Assembly (NCBI GenBank): GCA_947650365.1
Contig: OX393553.1
Span: 34,474,353-34,538,352, forward strand
Reading direction: 5' to 3'
Length of the DNA: 64,000 nucleotides
DNA from: Chamaelirium japonicum
Taxonomy: Eukaryota; Streptophyta; Magnoliopsida; Liliales; Melanthiaceae
Made by a program: the position numbers and the translations under genes. Below, piece by piece: positions 47,647 through 57,923 of this stretch (within the stretch, counting starts at the first letter, position 1; every line of letters starts with the position of its first letter). The notes below the pieces were generated by a model. That model saw only the letters and a program-made list of their open reading frames with translations, was not told the DNA's origin and ran no database searches.

Positions 47647-50070
47647 ATGAGATGGGCGATAGCAAAAATCCAGTACCTCCTACGGAGAATGGACTCCAAG
47701 CCCACCCCCCAATCCACCGGCGGCGGCGCCGCCGCCACCTCCGCCCGTCCCCTCTCCACCAGCCTCTCCATCTCCGACGAGATCGCCCTCTCCGAACAAG
47801 TCCACTCCATCCTCCAGACCGTCCCCGCCATCGAGCCCCCTCTCGAATGCCTCGCCCCCCTCCTCTCCCCCCACATCGTCGCCGCTGTCCTCCAAGAAAC
47901 CGCCGCCCCCCGCCAAGCCTTCCGCTTCTTCATCTGGGCCTCGCGGCGGCGCCACCTCCGCAGCTGGGCCTCCCACAACCGCATGATCTCCATCCTCCGC
48001 GAGGCCGACGGTGGCTTCGAGTTGGCATGGGAATCCCTCGTTGAGCTCAAGGACCACGACGTACCTATCTTGCCCCCGGCTTTCACAGTCCTCATCTCGG
48101 CCTACGCGGCGTCGGGCATGGCCGAGAAGGCCGTTGAGTCCTTCGGGCGGATGGCGGAGTTCGGCTGCTGGCCCAACACCTTCACTTACAACGCCCTCCT
48201 CCAGATCCTGATCAATAAAGGAGTCAGCTTACTCGCAATGGCAGTTTACAATCAGATGCTCAAGTCTGATTGCCGCCCGAATCGAGCGACCTATAATATC
48301 CTGATAGATGGCTTGTGCAAGGAGGGTAAGACGGAGGATGGGGTGGAGTTGTTCACAGAAATGCTCCAGAGAGGTATCCTGCCTAACACCATGATATGCA
48401 CTGTGTTGCTTTCATCATTTTGTAAGATGAGTAGGATGGACCGGGCCAATAGGCTATTAGACTCCATGAAAGAGAACAACTACAAGCCGGATGTGGTCAC
48501 ATACAATGTGCTATTGAGCGGGCTTTGCAAGTCAGGTAGGATCGGCGAAGCGTTTGAGCATTTGAGGTCATTCAGAGAAGACGGTTTCGTGCTTGGATTG
48601 AGCGGTTATAGCTGCTTGATCGACGGTTTGTTCAGGGCTGGGAGGTTCGAGCAGGCGTGCCGGTATTACCAGGAAATGCTGGAGGAAAATGTGGCGCCCG
48701 ATTGCGTTCTTTACACGATAATGATGAGGGGGTACTCGGAAGTGGGTAGGATTGATGACGCATTCTTGATCTTGAGGGAGATGACTGAAAGAGGTCTAGT
48801 TCCAGACACCTTCTGTTATAATACACTGATCAAGGGTCTTTGCGATGCGGGCCTTTTGGACAGAGCTCGCACCCTCAGGTTGGAGATTTCGCAGAATGAT
48901 TGCTTCCCCGATTCCGCCACGTACACCATTATGATTTGTGGGCTGTGCAAGGAAGGGCTTGTTCATGAAGCACAACAGATTTTTGATGAGATGGGGAAGC
49001 TGGGTTGCTTCCCGACCGTAATGACATTTAATGCTCTCATCAATGGCCTTTGCAAGGCTGGGAAGCTAGAAGAGGCCCGTATTCTTTTTTATAGGATGGA
49101 GATGGGAAAAAACCCTTCCCTGTTCCTTCGGCTCTCTCAGGGCGCCAACCAGGTTCGTGATAGTAATAGCCTCCGTAGATTGGTCATGGAGTTATGCGAG
49201 TCTGGGCTAATACATAAGGCGTATAAGCTTCTCCGAGACATCATAGAAAGCGGTGTTGTGCCTGATGTTGTCACCTATAATATATTGATCAATGGTTTGT
49301 GTAAGGTAGGTAACGTTGATGGTGCACTGAAGCTCTTCAAAGAGCTTCAGCTTAAGGGGCACTCCGCTGATGTAGTCACCTACGGGACTCTCATCAATGG
49401 CCTCCTATTGGTTCACAGAGAAGATGATGCCTTGATGGTCTTTCAATATATGTTGAGGAGTGGATGCACCCCTAGTTTGTCAATCTATAGTGCCTTTATG
49501 AGGACATTGTGCAGGAAGAAGAAAATCGCACAAGCAGTGACCCTCTGGCTGAATCACATATCACAAGAAATAAGTATTTCCGGAGAAGATGAAACGATCA
49601 GAGCAGTGCGGAACCATTTCGAGCAAGGGCACCTGGAAGAAGCAGTCCGAGGCTTAGTTGAGATGGATCGTACCCGAGGTTCCGTCAACTCTTTTCCATA
49701 CACAATTTGGATCATTGGATACTGTCAGGCACGGAGAATTGATGAAGCCCTCACGATCTTTTCCATCCTCACGGAGTTCAACATTGATGTGACTCCCCCT
49801 AGCTGTGTACTCCTTATCAATTGCCTATGCCGACAAGGGAAGCTCGCCTCAGCGACAGATGTTATGCTCTATGCACTGAGAAAAGGTTTTCTGTTTGAGA
49901 AGCCTGTGGGCAACCGTTTAATTAAGAAACTCTGCATCCATAGTAAGAAGGATGCACTTCAGCTTGCATGTAGTATGCGTCTTTCCGGATACGATATGGA
50001 CTGGTATCTTCGGGCATCTAACAAAGCTCTATTATACGATCATCAGGCTGGTGGTGCGGCTGGCCTCTGA
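47647..50070 (+). CDS. P-class pentatricopeptide repeat protein, At1g79540-like
   Basis: An intronless 807-codon frame ending TGA at 50068-50070. After a basic N-terminus and a C/G-rich low-complexity stretch (possible organelle targeting), tandem 35-residue PPR motifs run through most of the protein, e.g. TYNILIDGLCKEGKTEDGVE, TYNVLLSGLCKSGRIGEAF, CYNTLIKGLCDAGLLDRA, TYNILINGLCKVGNVDGALK. There is no E, DYW or SMR domain, so it belongs to the P class, which binds organellar RNA for stability, splicing or translation. Landmarks SLFLRLSQG, PYTIWIIGYCQARR and VTPPSCVLLINCLC match Arabidopsis At1g79540. The start may instead be Met at 47689 (MDSKPTPQ); the longer form adds a basic, amphipathic MRWAIAKIQYLLRR suited to mitochondrial import. 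The 5' third is very GC-rich, the 3' part AT-richer, a monocot-type gradient. No defect seen. Confidence 0.95.
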   Translation: MRWAIAKIQYLLRRMDSKPTPQSTGGGAAATSARPLSTSLSISDEIALSEQVHSILQTVPAIEPPLECLAPLLSPHIVAAVLQETAAPRQAFRFFIWASRRRHLRSWASHNRMISILREADGGFELAWESLVELKDHDVPILPPAFTVLISAYAASGMAEKAVESFGRMAEFGCWPNTFTYNALLQILINKGVSLLAMAVYNQMLKSDCRPNRATYNILIDGLCKEGKTEDGVELFTEMLQRGILPNTMICTVLLSSFCKMSRMDRANRLLDSMKENNYKPDVVTYNVLLSGLCKSGRIGEAFEHLRSFREDGFVLGLSGYSCLIDGLFRAGRFEQACRYYQEMLEENVAPDCVLYTIMMRGYSEVGRIDDAFLILREMTERGLVPDTFCYNTLIKGLCDAGLLDRARTLRLEISQNDCFPDSATYTIMICGLCKEGLVHEAQQIFDEMGKLGCFPTVMTFNALINGLCKAGKLEEARILFYRMEMGKNPSLFLRLSQGANQVRDSNSLRRLVMELCESGLIHKAYKLLRDIIESGVVPDVVTYNILINGLCKVGNVDGALKLFKELQLKGHSADVVTYGTLINGLLLVHREDDALMVFQYMLRSGCTPSLSIYSAFMRTLCRKKKIAQAVTLWLNHISQEISISGEDETIRAVRNHFEQGHLEEAVRGLVEMDRTRGSVNSFPYTIWIIGYCQARRIDEALTIFSILTEFNIDVTPPSCVLLINCLCRQGKLASATDVMLYALRKGFLFEKPVGNRLIKKLCIHSKKDALQLACSMRLSGYDMDWYLRASNKALLYDHQAGGAAGL

Positions 50071-51567
50071 TATGGCACCAACAGTGTGTCAGTGAGTGAG
50101 TAGAGAGTCTCTTAGGTTTGCGAGGAGAAGTTTGCAGCTTGGGTGTATTACCCATTTTTGTAACACATCATTAACATAGGGTGCGTCAATTAATCCCTAG
50201 TACTGGATTCACGACAAGCACCCTGTTCTTGTAACATGAATAAGCAAAAGGTTAATAGACAGTTAATTTCAGGTGCAACTTTGAATTATTTATTCTTAAT
50301 CAGGTTTCCAACATTTGAATAATTGTTTCCTGTAAAAGGTCCGTTTAACTTTTTTACAAGTATTGACTAACTTCAAGGCATTCTTGTGGGTCTTCAAGGC
50401 ATTCTTGTGGAGGCCAAGTACCAGGCTTATTAATATCAAGTGCTTTAATCGGTTTTGTCCTTTTGACTAGAGGCAGTGACTACGGAAAATAGTCCTGCCA
50501 CTTACCAATCTTATCATTATGTCATTGCACTAAAAGCAATTTCTTCTTATATGTTGAAATCTAATGAAACCAAGCAGTTAACACTATTGAGATTCTGACT
50601 GTTTTTCGTTAAGCCTTCTTTTGATTTTCATGAATCTTCCCTATTCTAATTATCTTTGTTATAGTCACTTCTGCCGTTCCTTCTAATCACTATTGAGGGA
50701 ATTTGTTTGCCACTTGGCTAATAGCGCTTAGCATTAGATTGGGATGTTTGCTGAATAATAGAAGTCTCTTTGCATTTCATAATTTGCATGGCATATAAAA
50801 TTCAATTGATTGAATAGCATGGCTAACATGTTCTGTTAACAATAGTTATGGTGAATACTAGTCCATAAAATAACATCTCCTACCGAAGCAGTCTCTTGCA
50901 TTCGATTCTGGCCCTTCCAGGTAATTATGGTGACGAGAGCTTTGTTTTCAGTTCATATCATGCCATTGATATGGAGGGAATATCTAATTGTAAATATCTT
51001 CGTTCTATTAAGTGTTTTAAGCTAAACTATTCTTCTTATTTAAATATTGTCCCTTAGTATACTGGAAGCCTGGAAGGATTGATGATGGTATTGTACTTAT
51101 ATGTGCGAGCACTCATGTGTGCACTGATTTTACTCCAAGGATTCAAAAGGAGTGGGTCTGGAAAAAATACACTCATGATTGTATCTGCAAACATACCTAA
51201 CAAATAATTGTCTTCTGGTTTGTGAGATACAATGAAAATGTTTTATAACATAGCTTTGGATTCTCAAAAAAGTCTATTAGGGAACTTTGGTATCTAGCTC
51301 TCTGGCCATCTCAAGGCTTCAAAATGGTAGGGCCTGATCATCTGAGGAACAAATATGGGGAACTGATTCTAAGAAGTTTGAGTACTCTGCATGGATACAT
51401 TATGGTATTTACTGAAAACAAAACCTTGGACCGTTTATAGATCTGCATATTAATAAAATATACATTTGCTCAATCTGTGGTAGGTTAAAATGCCCTCATC
51501 ATGAAACTTGCCCATATAACCTGACCTCAATTTGATGCACCCATTTGCAACCAATCATAGCTTATAG
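50071..51567. other. 3' flank of the PPR gene
   Basis: Contains the presumed PPR 3' UTR (an AATAAGC-like signal near 50240) and AT-rich DNA. I searched for the first coding exon of the downstream isopentenyl-diphosphate isomerase here and did not find it. A 17-bp duplication (GGCATTCTTGTGG type) occurs near 50380-50410. Confidence 0.5.
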
Positions 51568-51576
51568 CCTTATAAT

Positions 51577-51872
51577 GCACCCAACTGATAGCTCAGTTGA
51601 TGTTGCATCTCCCTCTTGTGACCAGTGGTCACGGGTTTGACTCCTCTGTGAGTACTTCCGCTTGGTGTTTTGGATGCTCATGGTGGGCCTGTTCTCCTCT
51701 CGTGTGGCATGCTCTCGCTTGGTGTGGCGGGCTTCCCTACTCGTGTGGCGGTTACTGGTAGGCCCGTGGGCTTTCCTACGATCTGTGGGGCAAGTGCTCT
51801 ATCCACCTGTCTTTTCCAAATTACACTAGTAGTTGGACTGCCCGCATTTCATGTACCAAACAAAAAAACATA
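51577..51872 (+). mobile_element. tRNA-derived SINE
   Basis: 296 bp flanked by a perfect 9-bp target duplication CCTTATAAT (51568-51576 and 51873-51881). The head contains an A-box (GATAGCTCAGTTGATG) and B-box (GGTCACGGGTTTGACTCC) of RNA polymerase III promoters in tRNA-like spacing, and the 3' end is A-rich. The body is non-coding. Confidence 0.88.
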
Positions 51873-51881
51873 CCTTATAAT

Positions 51882-52318
51882 TCGTTCAAGTTCACGAGTG
51901 CCTCCTTGAAGTGCCATTTTGGTTACCAGCATTTAGAAAGCCGCCTCATCTTCCTGCGTATACTTGTAAGGTAATAGTTGTACACAATTTGATGATTTTA
52001 TGGTTTTGAAGTTCAGTACACATGCCCCCCCTCTTCTTTCTGAGCTAGTGTTCAGTTTTTTTTTCTTCTTTCTACCCTATTCCTTCGTGAACTCATAATC
52101 TTTGTCCTACTTGCGTAGATTTTGACACATATGCAAGCCTTGAAGTTTAGTCTATACTCTAGAGTTATCATTATTTGTGAAGTGTGATGTTTCTGGTCTT
52201 AAATGGAGGACATAAAGTGAAAGTCACTTTACACCACTTTATCTATTGAAAATTAACTTCTTTTAAGATTTTTTTGGCTATCCAAATTGATGACCCACTG
52301 AAATTATTTATTTTACAG
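51882..52318 (+). other. Region immediately 5' of the IDI exon
   Basis: AT-rich, intron-like DNA leading into the acceptor TTTTACAG at 52311-52318. No exon recognised. Confidence 0.5.
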
Positions 52319-55300
52319 GTGTATTTTAGTAGATGAGCAAGACCGTGTCGTCGGGCATGATTCCAAATATAATTGTAAGTGGATGATCAATTTTCTCATG
52401 TAAATTTGAGCGTTCACATGAGAAACTATGTTCGGAGTACTAATAATTACCAGGATGTGTGAGATTTCTTATTGGGCATCATCTTTCAAGTGTTAACTTT
52501 ATATGCTTCTTTCAAATATAGTTGCTGCAAGGTATCATATCTTAATTGCTTAAACTAATAAAATATGGGGTATCACCGTATGGCACCAAGAATTGTGCAT
52601 GCATGTAATGGGGGAATCACTTCGCATGCCACTTTAAGTGGCCCATGAATGCTTTTCATGCATTCGGCCTTCTTGAGTGTGGTTTTTCAATGCCTCATCA
52701 GTTATTTCCTACATTGTAGTTTTATTTCCAACTTTGTTGCTACTATTCATGCTTGATGCACAGTTCTATTTTGAGTTTCTCTAAATCTTTAGATTAGTTT
52801 CTTTCTAGGGAGCCGAACTCAACTGTCCACAAACACATTTTTTCTTACCCACTCACTACCAGGCAAGCTGCTCCATGCTCATGCTTTGGTCTCACATATC
52901 CCATATGAGAGCAATGTCAGACATTTCAGAGGAGTTGCTTTTGTTTTCAAAACATGATTCTTTGTACTATGGAGACTGTTCTGCAACTTAACTAAGTGAT
53001 AATGATGAGCACACTTGATGTGGGAGCATCTGGGCCGCCCGTATGTTACAGACTTTCAGCACACCGGTAGATTGTGGTGGGGAATAAATGCTGAAATAAT
53101 ATTTTTGGAATCAAATCTTAATTTTGGAATAAAATATTTTTTAATTCCTAAATTGTTAATGCAAAAATATTTAATTTACTGATTTATTAATTAAAAATTT
53201 AATTATGAGATTTCGGACAAGATTTGATGGTATTTCGGGGAAGATTGGATGGTATTTAATTATGGGATTTCATGCAATATTTGATTTAATTTAAATCTTT
53301 TAAAATTATGGATCATTATTATGATAAGATTTGATTTGATTCAAATTTATCATTATGGGGTTGTTATTGTTTTCCTTTTTGAATTTGGTTGTAAGCCTAT
53401 TTAAAGGCCCAAGTATGATGAATAAAATCAATGAAGAATAAACTAAGTTTTGCAACCCTAATTCCTGAGAGAGGAGAGTGGTCATGAAGATCAACACTGG
53501 TGCGAGGCCGGCGGTGTGAGGTCGTTTACTTTCTTCCCCATGCACCGCTCTCTTCTTACTCTTCCTCCCATTCTCTTCCTCTCTCTCTCTTGCTGGAGTA
53601 AAGGTCGGGACCCTCCCCTTTTTCCCTTGTATCGTGGAAAAACAGCAACAACGGTTGCTGTTACTGCTGTCGAACCAGCCCGTGGCTAGCCCCGCATGCC
53701 TGCCAATCTAGCTCGCAGCCAGCCCAGCCAGCGAACAAGGCTGACTAGCGACCAACCCAGCCCGCGAGCCCGATTAGCGCACGAGCACGCCCCGACACGT
53801 TCATCATGCCCCAGATTTGTTTCTCTTCCTTAGCAACTCAGTTCTCTTTTAGGACCCACAAACCCCACTTTCTAATGCAGACATAATTAATTGCATTCTT
53901 TATCTTCATATGAATTCCCTCGTTGGTGCCATAAACTGTCTCGACTTTATGGTCTAGCAATATAAATAAAGCAATCAATAAGAGAGAAACGAAGTAGAAG
54001 AGGAAAGGTAAGTATTAAGTTTAAGACTGCTTTTTTATATCTTATCACACACCAGGAAGTAATTCGAAAATATTGTATAATCATATTTTGTTGTTAGAAA
54101 TCAATGCATCCTCCATCTGAGGTATTGGCCATTGAAAGGTTCTCTTGCTTCCAAATACTCTTTAAAACCATCCTTATTTTTCTTCCTATATCAGCTAACC
54201 CAATAGATTGAAAACAAATTTGATCCATTTAGTAAGATGTGTCAAGAGTGAGCCCTATGGAGCGGTGCAAACAAATATGAATATATTTGACCGCATTCGT
54301 ATGCACTTTTAGTTGAGGCCAAATATGAATATAGTCTACATATTGTTAACTTTCACCAAAAACGCAAGGTTAACTATATGGAGAACTGATTTAATTTTAC
54401 ATTTACGTGTAATATTTGTATCTGTATATGACTTATTAATATAAATTTACTTTTGTGTGTATTATGGCAAGTATGTTTCCATACCCCCTAATATAAAGCC
54501 GCAGTTTTGGGTCCTTACTTCCTTCCATCCTTTTACATATGTTCCCATTTTATCCTTCACCATATATATTAATCCATACCCAGTATTTTGAATCCTATGC
54601 CATGAAAACAAACAAAAGGGCTAGGATCGTAATATGCCAATTTTGCCCTTCCAGTTCTATCCCTACACAAATCACAAATACCATCCAAGAATATTACCCT
54701 TTTGCCACTAATCAATTGAGTCTTATTTATCCATTTTAAAAACCAAGGGCTATTATGGGAATAAAACCCACTAACCCATTCTTCCTTCCATCCTTTTACA
54801 TATGTTCCCATTTTACCCTTCACCGTATATATTAATCCATACCCAGTATTTTGAATCCTATGTCATGAAAACAAACAAAAGGGCAAGGACCGTAATATGC
54901 CATTTTTGCCCTTCCCATTCTATCCCTACACAAATCACAAATACCATCCAAGATTATTACCCTTTTGCCACTAATCAATTGAGTCTTATTTATCCATTTA
55001 AAAAACCAAGGGTTATTATGGGAATAAAATCCACTAACCCATTATTCCTTCCATCCTTTTACATATGTTCCCATTTTACCCTTCACCATTTATATTAATC
55101 CATACCGGTATTCTGAATCCTATGTCAGGAAAACAAGCAAAAGGGCTAGGACCATAATGTGCCATTTTTTCCCTTCCCGTTCTAACTCTACACAAATCAC
55201 AAATACCATCCAAGAATATTACCCTTTTGCCACTAATCAATTGAGTTTTATTTATCCATTTAAAAAACCAAGGGTTATTATGGGAATAAAACCCACTAAC

Positions 55301-57923
55301 CCATTCTTCCTTCCATCCTTTTACATATGTTCCCATTTTACCCTTCACCATATATATTAATCCATACCCAGTATTTTGAATCTTATGCCATGAAAACAAA
55401 CAAAAGGGCTAGGACTGTAATATGACATTTTTGCCCTTCCCGTTCTATCCCTACACAAATCATAAATACAATCCAAGAATATTACCCTTTTGCCACTAAT
55501 TAATTGAGTCTTATTTATCCATTTAAAAAACCAAGGGCTATTATGGGAATAAATCCCACTAACTCATTCTTCCTTCCATCCTACTTTTTGTTTCCCATTT
55601 TGTCCTTCTCTTCTCTGCCATTAATCAATTAAATCTTATTTATTCATTAATGGGAAGGGCAATCCCACAAATTCAATAACCCATTCTTCCTTCCATCCTA
55701 CATTTTGTTCCCCATTTTACGCTTCTCAATCCTATGTTTTAAAACAACATCAAGATAAATGTTTGGGTAGGGTATGAATATCCCAATACCCATACCCGAA
55801 ACCCAATTGCCCCTTCAACTTGTGGCCCGAACCCGACCTAAAACATTTGGTATGGGTAGGGGTTACGGGTACAAATGTACTTTCAGGTACGGTTATGGGT
55901 ATGGGTTGTACAAGGGACCTAAAACATCTGGTTCGAGTATGGGTTATGGGTACAAATGTACTTTTAGGTATGGGTTGTACAAGGGTTTTACAAGGTTGTA
56001 GGTATGAGTATGGGTATGGGTATGGGTATGGGTTCAAGGGACTTAAAACATCCGGTATGGGTTACGGGTACAAATCAAGGTTTGTAGTTTCGGTTTCGGT
56101 TCGCCCACCGAGGATCGATTTTGGAGTTTCGGATCGGAGTTTCGGTGGTTTCAGTTTCGTTTTTTAAATTTAAAATAATTACAATATATAAAAATAATAT
56201 AAAATAATTACATCGGTACCCACTTCATAGTGGTATTATTTTCAAAAGAGCGTGGCTTTTGCTTTACCCCTATTTTTTTTTTCAAAAAGTTGAAAAATCG
56301 TGATTTTGAATTTTGGCTAAGTTTGAAGGAAAAAAGAGTTATTGTGAAAGAATTTTTTAATAGATTCAAAATATTTTACCGATTTTTGGGTTTTTAAGTT
56401 GATCTTATACTTCTAGATTTCTGAGATTTTTTCCGATCCAAAATACTATGGTTTTTTTTTCACCAAATTTCCTTTTTTAGTCGAAAGCTGCAAAGTCTGA
56501 TTTTGTATAGGAACTGAAAAATTACATTTTGATTCCTTTGGATTTTGATTGTTATGATATTTCTATTAAATCCAAATGGAGGTATTTGCTTATTTACATA
56601 AAATAGCTTAAAGTAAATGGAGAACATAAAGATCATTTACTTAAATATTTTTTTATGTAAATATGTCATGCTGAAATACACCTTATTCTGAACCCAGTCC
56701 TGCTTTTACCGAGTGCTGAGTACTGAAACCCGAAACTGGAGGTTTCGGAACCGGTTCCGACCGAAACCGATCCGAAATAGCCGAAACGGATCGGTTTCGG
56801 CCGAAACTCTAAACCTTGGTACAAATGTACTTTTCAGGTATGGGTTGTACAAGGGTTTTACAAGGTTGTACAAGGTTATGGGCATGGGTTGTACAAGGTT
56901 TGAGTAGGGTATGGGTATAAGAACTCTACCTGGTAGGGTACGTATGGGTATAGGAACTCTACCCTATTAACTTTTGGGTATGGGTGCTTTTATACTTTTT
57001 ACAAGGCTTGGGTAAGATATGGGTATATGAACTCTACCCGATTAACTGTCAGGTATGGGTATGGGTACCTCAATACCTATATTTGACACCCGAAACCCGA
57101 TTGTCTCTCTAACTTGTGTAGATAATACAGTTTGACATATATATAGTGTACATATATCCCATATTTGGATCCTATGTCATTAAAACAAAAGCAAGAAAGG
57201 AAATGTTGCATTCTTGCACTTTCCATTGTGGCCCTACAAAAAATACCAATATGCCCCTGTCATTATTTCATGTGTCCATACCCTATACTAAAATGACTTT
57301 TTAATTTGTGTACGTGTAAAAGGGTCCATAGATCAGCAACTGTTGCACGTGCAACGCATGTGCCCAGTGCACTAGTTATATAACAAATCTTTCATTCATT
57401 CATATTGTTAACAGTTTGGGATGGTTGTATGATATTCACACTTTTTTTAAGAACATTATGTTTTTCAGGTTCATTTCTTTGGATTTCTATTTGTCGGAAA
57501 ATGTGGATATTTAACCACTTCATATTCATATTTACTCATATTCTTGAACAATCAGATCCAAATATCCATATAATGTACAAAACAGATCAAGTCCACATTC
57601 ATTTACTTATAGGTTGTTGAAATCAAATATGAATATGAGTATACTGTACACAAACATGGATCTGATTCTTCTAGAATTATAAAAATTGGTTTGGGCATAA
57701 AAGGGAGGGGAAGCATATTTGAGTTGCTACTTTTTTCGTTTTACCATACTCCTAAGATGGATCTGATTGGTCAAGAACTGTACAGATTATTTAACTGCTT
57801 TTGATCAGTAAATGCAATTTCTAATATGCAGGCCATCTTATGGAAAAAATAGAGTCAGAGAATCTGCTCCATAGGGCTTTTAGTGTTTTTCTATTCAATT
57901 CAAAATATGAGTTGCTACTTCAG
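52319..57923 (+). CDS. IDI: Isopentenyl-diphosphate delta-isomerase, two internal exons
   Basis: Exons 52319-52374 and 57832-57923, separated by a 5,457-bp intron with GTAAGT donor and TATGCAG acceptor. Together in phase they read CILVDEQDRVVGHDSKYN and CHLMEKIESENLLHRAF onward to SKYELLLQ. This is the beginning of the Nudix-fold core of type I IPP isomerase, which interconverts IPP and DMAPP in isoprenoid synthesis. The exon ending in MFDDE-type sequence upstream and the next exon (QRSATKVTFPLVWTNTCCSHP, with the catalytic Cys) were not found in the window. Both exons are free of stops and retain consensus splice sites. Either the gene spans a very large locus reaching beyond 64 kb (with its first exon beyond the PPR gene or missed) or this is a detached fragment. 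Confidence 0.85.
52375..54477 (+). other. IDI intron, 5' part
   Basis: 53090-53470 is AT-rich with GGAATCAAAT/GATTTGATT inverted words, then TATTTAAAGG, AATAAA and a CT/GC-rich tail, which looks like an LTR or TRIM remnant; no termini were fixed. 53640-53820 is rich in CAGCCCGCGAGC-type words. Nothing else recognised. Confidence 0.45.
54521..55720 (+). repeat. 263-bp tandem repeat, four full copies plus partial copies
   Basis: CCTTCCATCC starts units at 54521, 54784, 55047, 55309 and 55572 (periods 263, 263, 262, 263), with a shortened unit at 55689. Units are over 90% alike by eye. Stop-free frames of 66-107 codons occur on both strands of each unit but have no domain and are not called genes. 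Confidence 0.93.
55757..57115. repeat. GGGTAT hexamer-rich repeat block interrupted by a hAT element
   Basis: Degenerate runs of GGGTATGGGTATGG and a recurring GGGTACAAATGTACTTTCAG-type unit (about 55865, 55948, 56066 with 56819). Both outer edges carry ACCCGAAACCC with AACTTGTG in direct orientation. The composition recalls the hexamer-rich transposons at 642-1818 and 61103-61735. Non-coding. Confidence 0.65.
56076..56818. mobile_element. Non-autonomous hAT element with 8-bp target duplication and empty-site evidence
   Basis: 743 bp with perfect terminal repeats CAAGGTTT and AAACCTTG, flanked by GTACAAAT on both sides (56068-56075, 56819-56826). The neighbouring repeat copies at 55870 and 55950 show GTACAAATGTACTTT uninterrupted, which acts as an empty site and confirms the 8-bp duplication. 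The ends are GGTTTCGG/CCGAAACC-rich. No transposase. Confidence 0.92.

Larger units (their letters stand above)
54478..57375 (+). mobile_element. Candidate Helitron in the IDI intron
   Basis: The right end has the Helitron layout: a GCACGTGC-AAC-GCATGTGC hairpin (57345-57363), then CTAG (57372-57375) followed by T. A TC start with CCATACCCCCTAATATAAAG occurs at 54478, resembling plant Helitron 5' ends, but it is preceded by T, not A. Copies of the same 263-bp internal repeat lie near both ends (54521-55720 and about 57165-57290), consistent with one element later interrupted by the hexamer-rich sequence at 55757-57115. No RepHel coding region, so non-autonomous. Confidence 0.5.

Noticed and set aside
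47571-48095. 174-codon minus-strand open frame
   Set aside because: It is the antisense shadow of the GC-rich 5' end of the PPR gene.
51580-51660. Possible tRNA gene (A-box and B-box in order)
   Set aside because: The acceptor stem does not close and the sequence is the head of a 296-bp SINE with target duplications.
54539-55399. Open frames of 66-107 codons on both strands
   Set aside because: They repeat with the 263-bp satellite, overlap on both strands and have no domain; they reflect the repeat composition.
54521-55720. CRISPR-like array of direct repeats
   Set aside because: Units are 263 bp, contiguous and without variable spacers, and the DNA is from a plant nucleus.
55774-56167. 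Gly/Tyr-rich open frames (YGYGYG repeats)
   Set aside because: They are translations of GGGTAT hexamer repeats running into a hAT element; not a glycine-rich protein gene.
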